A stretch of DNA of 64,000 bases from Roseimarinus sediminis. Lineage in GTDB: Bacteria > Bacteroidota > Bacteroidia > Bacteroidales > Prolixibacteraceae. The notes under the pieces are model-generated. The model searched no databases, was not told where the DNA came from, and worked only from the letters and a program-made list of their open reading frames with translations. Each line of letters starts with the position of its first letter. The first letter of the stretch is position 1. Made by a program: the position numbers and the translations under genes. The DNA is taken from assembly GCF_050433125.1 (NCBI RefSeq), contig NZ_JBNPXV010000010.1, positions 62,001 through 126,000 of the forward strand. The letters are read 5' to 3'. Below are positions 60,237-64,000 of the stretch, piece after piece.

Positions 60237-60920
60237 TTATTTCTGGTTGGGTTCATCGCTAAAAATCAAACCGTCTTTCAGGAAGATGGTCCGATGGGCA
60301 TATTCGGCAATTTCCTTCTCATGGGTAATGAGGATGATGGTATTTCCTTCGGCATGTAATTCGTCGAAGAGTTCCATGATTTCCTCTCCTGTTTTTGAAT
60401 CGAGGGCTCCTGTAGGCTCGTCGGCCAGCAGAATGCCAGGATTTGAAACCAGGGCACGGGCAATGGCCACACGTTGTCGCTGGCCGCCACTTAATTCAAC
60501 AGGTTTGTGTTCCATACGCTGGGCAAGCCCCACCCTTTCGAGCGCGCTCACTGCCCGGTCGCGTCGTTCCTGTTTGGGAACGCCGGCATACATCAGCGGC
60601 AATTCCACATTGTGCAGCGAACTCATCCGGGGCAACAGGTTAAACGACTGGAAGATGAATCCTATTTCGCGGTTGCGCATAGCCGAGAGCTCATCGTCGC
60701 CCAGACTGCTCACATCGACCTGATTGAAAAGATAGGCGCCCGAACTGGGCGTATCGAGACAGCCAAGAATGTTCATCAGTGTTGATTTTCCCGAACCTGA
60801 GGGTCCCATGATGGCCACATATTCATTTTTACGAATGGACAGATTAATGCTTTTCAGGGCAGGAACTTCAATCTCTCCCATTACATAATTTTTCTGCAAA
60901 TTTTTTATTTCGATCAACAT
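60237..60920 (-). CDS. ABC transporter ATP-binding protein (MacB/LolD type)
   Basis: The 227-residue ATPase has Walker A GPSGSGKST, the Q-loop region EIGFIFQSFNLLPRMSSLHN, signature LSGGQRQRVAIARAL, Walker B GILLADEPTGALD and the switch His in LITHE. This is the MacB/LolD-like group that powers transport of substrates across the envelope with a tripartite adaptor and TolC. It lies 15 bases after the permease gene. Confidence 0.95.
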   Translation of the reverse strand: MLIEIKNLQKNYVMGEIEVPALKSINLSIRKNEYVAIMGPSGSGKSTLMNILGCLDTPSSGAYLFNQVDVSSLGDDELSAMRNREIGFIFQSFNLLPRMSSLHNVELPLMYAGVPKQERRDRAVSALERVGLAQRMEHKPVELSGGQRQRVAIARALVSNPGILLADEPTGALDSKTGEEIMELFDELHAEGNTIILITHEKEIAEYAHRTIFLKDGLIFSDEPNQK

Positions 60921-60935
60921 AATTTTCTGCTCAAT

Positions 60936-62174
60936 TTATTCGTAACGAATCGATTCGATAGGCTTCAGATTAGCAGCATTTTTTGCTGGCAAATAACCAA
61001 AGCTGATTCCAACAAGTACCGAAAAACCAAAGGCCACAATGACCGAATAGATGCGGATAAAGGTGGTAACATCGGTAAACAGGGTGATGCCCAGCGAGAG
61101 CATTACCCCGAGTACCACGCCGATAATACCTCCGGTAATGCTGATGGCTACGGCTTCGGTCACAAACTGACTCATGATGTCGGACTTTCGTGCGCCAATG
61201 GCACGCCGGATACCAATTTCGCGGGTACGCTCCATGACGGTTGCCAGCATGATGTTCATAATTCCAATTCCACCCACAATGAGCGAAATGGCTGCAATGG
61301 CGCCCAGAAGAATATTATAAATCCGCCTTTCCTTTTCTTCCTGTTTCAGCAATTCATAGGGAATCACAATGGAATAATCGTCGTTGTTATAATGATGACG
61401 GTTCACGATTTCTTCGACCAGCTTTGCAGCTGCCATGAGTCTTTCGGAACTCTCAATTTTAATGGTGATCTGTTTTAGTTCACTGGCCAGGGCACTTGCC
61501 GGCTCAAAACGCTTATGAAAGGTAGTGAGGGGCACATACACATCGTTGTTCAGATCGCGTGAGGCCAGCTCGCCAACGGTTTCGGTAAAGAGGGCTTTCG
61601 ACTTCATCACCCCGACCACTTCAAGCCACTGGTCGTCGATTTTGACCATTTGTCCCAGTGGTTCCCGGCCCTGAAAGAGGGTTCGGGCTATGCCGGCACC
61701 CAACACACAAACCTTCATTCCCCGGTTGTAGTGCTGATCGTCGATAAAACTTCCAAGCGACGTTTCATAGTTCAGGATTTCGATAAATTCGGGCGTAATT
61801 CCTATGAGTGTCGAATTCGATGATTTGTCGGCAAATTTCACTTCAGACTGCTTTTCAGCTTGCGGGGCTACTTTTTCAACTCCCGGAACAATTTCGCCAA
61901 TGGCATTGGCATCGCTCATTGAAAGCCCCTGAGAAAATTTGGCCCGTACTTCTTCCAGCTCCTGACTGCTCAGATTCTTTTCGCGTACAATGATGTTATT
62001 AACGCCCAGGTCCTGATATTTGGCAATGGCTTCACGTTTGGCTCCCTCGCCAATCGACAGCATGGCAATTACCGAGGCCACACCGAATATAATCCCGAGC
62101 ATGGTAAGAAAGGACCTGAATTTATGTTCGATCAGCCCGCGCAGGGCAACCCGTATGTTTTCTTCAAACTGCAT
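60936..62174 (-). CDS. MacB-like ABC transporter permease
   Basis: The 412-residue protein has an N-terminal membrane helix (IEHKFRSFLTMLGIIFGVAS), a large periplasmic MacB_PCD domain (~45-260) and three further helices near the C-terminus (AAISLIVGGIGIMNIMLATV, MERTREIGIRRAIGARKSDI). This is the MacB/FtsX type-VII ABC permease, which works as a mechanotransmitter rather than a transporter through the membrane. Its stop is 15 bases before the ATPase gene and its start overlaps none. Confidence 0.95.
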   Translation of the reverse strand: MQFEENIRVALRGLIEHKFRSFLTMLGIIFGVASVIAMLSIGEGAKREAIAKYQDLGVNNIIVREKNLSSQELEEVRAKFSQGLSMSDANAIGEIVPGVEKVAPQAEKQSEVKFADKSSNSTLIGITPEFIEILNYETSLGSFIDDQHYNRGMKVCVLGAGIARTLFQGREPLGQMVKIDDQWLEVVGVMKSKALFTETVGELASRDLNNDVYVPLTTFHKRFEPASALASELKQITIKIESSERLMAAAKLVEEIVNRHHYNNDDYSIVIPYELLKQEEKERRIYNILLGAIAAISLIVGGIGIMNIMLATVMERTREIGIRRAIGARKSDIMSQFVTEAVAISITGGIIGVVLGVMLSLGITLFTDVTTFIRIYSVIVAFGFSVLVGISFGYLPAKNAANLKPIESIRYE

Positions 62175-62175
62175 A

Positions 62176-63381
62176 TTATTTTTCCTGTTTTTCGGCGGTT
62201 TGACTTATTGGCACCAAACGCTGCCCCTTTTCGATATTGCCTTCAACCACCACGTGGGTATTGTTCGAAGGGCCTGTTTTAACCTGTAGTTTGAGGTTCG
62301 AACCGGGCTTATTAAGATAGACATAGCTTTTCCCATCTACTGTTTCGACACAGTTAAGCGGTACACTGAGGGCCTGGTCGAGCCGGGCACAAATAAACTC
62401 ACAGCTAACAGTCATTCCGGGCTTTAGTCGTTCATCCGACACCTTGAGTGTTACTTCCACATCGAACACTTTTTGCCTGGCTCCCCATTCGATGGGGCGG
62501 CAAAGTCTGCTCACCTGGGTCACCTCGCCCTGAAAGGTCAAATCGGGTAAAGCATCGAGACGAACCTCCACATCCTGTCCTTTAAAAACTTTCAGAAAAT
62601 CAGCTTCATCAACTACCGTGTTCACTTTCATCCAGGTTAAATCGGGTACATCGCCCAGGCGGTTTCCCATCCGAACTTCATCACCCAGCTGAAGCATTTC
62701 GCGTGAACGACGCTTGGTGGCAATCTGAAAAATTCCTGAAATAGGTGTATGAACAGTTAATGTAGGCAGTATTTCGTAAGCATCGGCGATTTGCGTTTCA
62801 ATGCGCTTCACCCTTATTTGTTGGATTTGCAACTGATTTTTAGCAATGATCTCGCTGTAATGGGCACTTTTTTGGGCTTTTTCAAGCCTGATTTTTGCCT
62901 GCTCAAATTCGAGTTCCTTCACCTTTTTCACCTTGTCAGATTCGAACCTGTATTGTTCCATTCCCAGCTGCTTAAGATCGAAAGCCGCCTGTTCGCTTCT
63001 TAGTGTTGAACGGATGTCGCTCCGGCGATTCTCAATTTCAACCGTTGTTTTTTCGAGATTGGCCCGTTGGGTTTCAAGATTGGTTTCCCGGTCGATAATA
63101 AATTTCTTTATTTCCGAAGGATCAAACTGGATGAGCGAGTCACCGGCTTTAACGGCCGTTCCATGTTCGAGCAGACCAATAATCTTCATCTCGTACCAGT
63201 AACGTCCAAAGCGTGGCATGACAAAGGTTTTTGCATTCACTGCGGCCAGTTCTCCCGTTTCGGTAATGGTTTGCTGAAATGGTCCCTGCACCACCACCGG
63301 CCCGCGTTCTTCGCTTGTGCTGCACGATACAAGCACTATCAGAAGCAGAAGCAGATATACGATCGGTGTTCTTCTAAACAT
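62176..63381 (-). CDS. Periplasmic adaptor (membrane fusion) lipoprotein
   Basis: The ATG at 63381 (MFRRTPIVYLLLLLIVLVSC) begins a lipoprotein signal ending LVSC and is chosen over the frame start at 63426; it gives 401 residues. The protein has a biotinyl-lipoyl-like start, a coiled coil (RETNLETQRANLEKTTVEIE, FEQAKIRLEKAQKSAHYSEI), a barrel (MLQLGDEVRMGNRLGDVPDL) and a membrane-proximal domain, as in MacA/HlyD adaptors. It overlaps the upstream adaptor gene by 8 bases. The export operon therefore contains two adaptors. Confidence 0.92.
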   Translation of the reverse strand: MFRRTPIVYLLLLLIVLVSCSTSEERGPVVVQGPFQQTITETGELAAVNAKTFVMPRFGRYWYEMKIIGLLEHGTAVKAGDSLIQFDPSEIKKFIIDRETNLETQRANLEKTTVEIENRRSDIRSTLRSEQAAFDLKQLGMEQYRFESDKVKKVKELEFEQAKIRLEKAQKSAHYSEIIAKNQLQIQQIRVKRIETQIADAYEILPTLTVHTPISGIFQIATKRRSREMLQLGDEVRMGNRLGDVPDLTWMKVNTVVDEADFLKVFKGQDVEVRLDALPDLTFQGEVTQVSRLCRPIEWGARQKVFDVEVTLKVSDERLKPGMTVSCEFICARLDQALSVPLNCVETVDGKSYVYLNKPGSNLKLQVKTGPSNNTHVVVEGNIEKGQRLVPISQTAEKQEK

Positions 63382-64000
63382 CGCTTTCCTCCTTTTGATT
63401 CTCTTCATTTTCGCTTTCTTCGGCAAACGGATTCACCAGGGCAACCTTTTGTCCTTCCTTCAAACCGCTTTTTATCATTACAAAATCGGTATTGCTTGCT
63501 CCGGTTTCAATCTCTTTCCGTTCAAAACCGGTAGTTGTTTTAAGGTAAACAAAACTGTTGCCGGCTTCGGTAAATACGGCATCGACCGGTACATGAATCA
63601 CATCATCGATTTCGTCGACGATCACACGACAACTTACGGTGAGCCCGGGTAAAAGGTTTTTATTGTTTGAATTAATCAGTATTTCAACCGGAAACACTTT
63701 AATTTTTGAATTACGCTCCTTGTTAACTGCCAGATTGGCCACCATGATCACTTCACCACTAAATACACTATCGGAAAAGGCATCGGGTTTTATTTCGGCA
63801 CGAAGCCCTTTCGTCACCTTTGAAATATCGACTTCGTTAATCTGTATGCTTGCTTTCAGCTCACTCAAATCGGGCAGTTCGATGAGCGGATAACCACTCC
63901 AGCACTGATCACCTTCCTGGAATTTATTGCCACTGCTCCAGTTATGGTTGATAATGGCAATACCCGGCGAAGGAGAAACCAGAAATAAATTGGCCAGCGT
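63374..64000 (-). CDS. Periplasmic adaptor protein, C-terminal part (runs off the window)
   Basis: The frame is open from the window end to a TAG at 63376-63374, giving 208 residues of the C-terminal part. WSGYPLIELPDLSELKASIQ with INEVDISKVTKGLRAEIKPD is the beta-barrel part of a HlyD/MacA-type adaptor, followed by VNSNNKNLLPGLTVSCRVIV-type sequence and a membrane-proximal end that closes in acidic residues (EESENEENQKEESDV). An internal ATG at 63868 is not the true start. It is the first visible gene of the export operon. Confidence 0.9.
   Translation of the reverse strand, partial: TLANLFLVSPSPGIAIINHNWSSGNKFQEGDQCWSGYPLIELPDLSELKASIQINEVDISKVTKGLRAEIKPDAFSDSVFSGEVIMVANLAVNKERNSKIKVFPVEILINSNNKNLLPGLTVSCRVIVDEIDDVIHVPVDAVFTEAGNSFVYLKTTTGFERKEIETGASNTDFVMIKSGLKEGQKVALVNPFAEESENEENQKEESDV

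Overview
The window is a 64 kb piece of a Bacteroidota chromosome, most likely from the order Bacteroidales/Marinilabiliales. Four things point there: promoter elements of the TAnnTTTG type upstream of several genes, the arginine pathway using the Bacteroides-type transcarbamylase ArgF', families such as DUF2490, DUF4294, DUF6122 and HU-HIG, and degenerate TGAC-rich intergenic repeats. No rRNA, tRNA, CRISPR array, transposase or integrase gene was found.

Layout. 1-8.7 kb: the tail of an amidohydrolase, a PAS histidine kinase, fabD, a DUF2490 barrel protein, a PEP/pyruvate-binding protein with receiver-like N-terminus followed by a small lipoprotein, then ahpC and a divergent PerR-like Fur regulator with a clear PerR-type operator. 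8.7-20.4 kb: an AT-rich accessory island holding an ORC/CDC6-like AAA ATPase, a type I restriction-modification operon (hsdR, a GxxExxY nuclease-like gene, hsdM, hsdS), a SIR2-like DUF4917 protein and an HU-like gene. It is bracketed by inverted 48-bp sequences and dotted with short repeats. 20.4-24.1 kb: an AraC-type regulator, a GlcNAc-kinase-like protein, DUF4294, an orphan HipB-like repressor with a 22-bp palindromic operator, and a DUF4160/DUF2442 pair lodged between two copies of the argF' 3' end.

24.1-38.3 kb: a leftward arginine/proline cluster (argR, GNAT, argG, argC, argD, proC, proB, proA, argF') diverges from carA-carB. Two ARG boxes 3 bp apart overlap the argR promoter, and carA is preceded by a terminator-like hairpin and a small upstream ORF. 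argB, argE and argH are not here. 38.5-45.1 kb: an AbgT transporter, an RRM protein with a long leader, a cold-shock-domain protein, rluF, a beta-carbonic-anhydrase-like protein, DUF6122, a methyltransferase and uppP. 45.3-64 kb, all leftward: a secreted protein paired with an OmpA-type protein, a large PAS/GAF histidine kinase, an NDH-2-like dehydrogenase, a 1330-residue MG2/plug-like protein, and a MacAB-TolC-type export operon whose first adaptor runs off the window.

The most unusual parts are the repeat architecture in and around the restriction island: a 496-bp cassette with perfect 12-bp terminal inverted repeats between hsdR and hsdM, related palindromic inserts read in frame inside HsdM, and 21-22 bp unit arrays on both sides of the HU gene. 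Next come the SIR2-like gene at the end of the RM operon and the flanking duplication of the argF' terminus. All sequence comparisons were made by eye; no database search was run.
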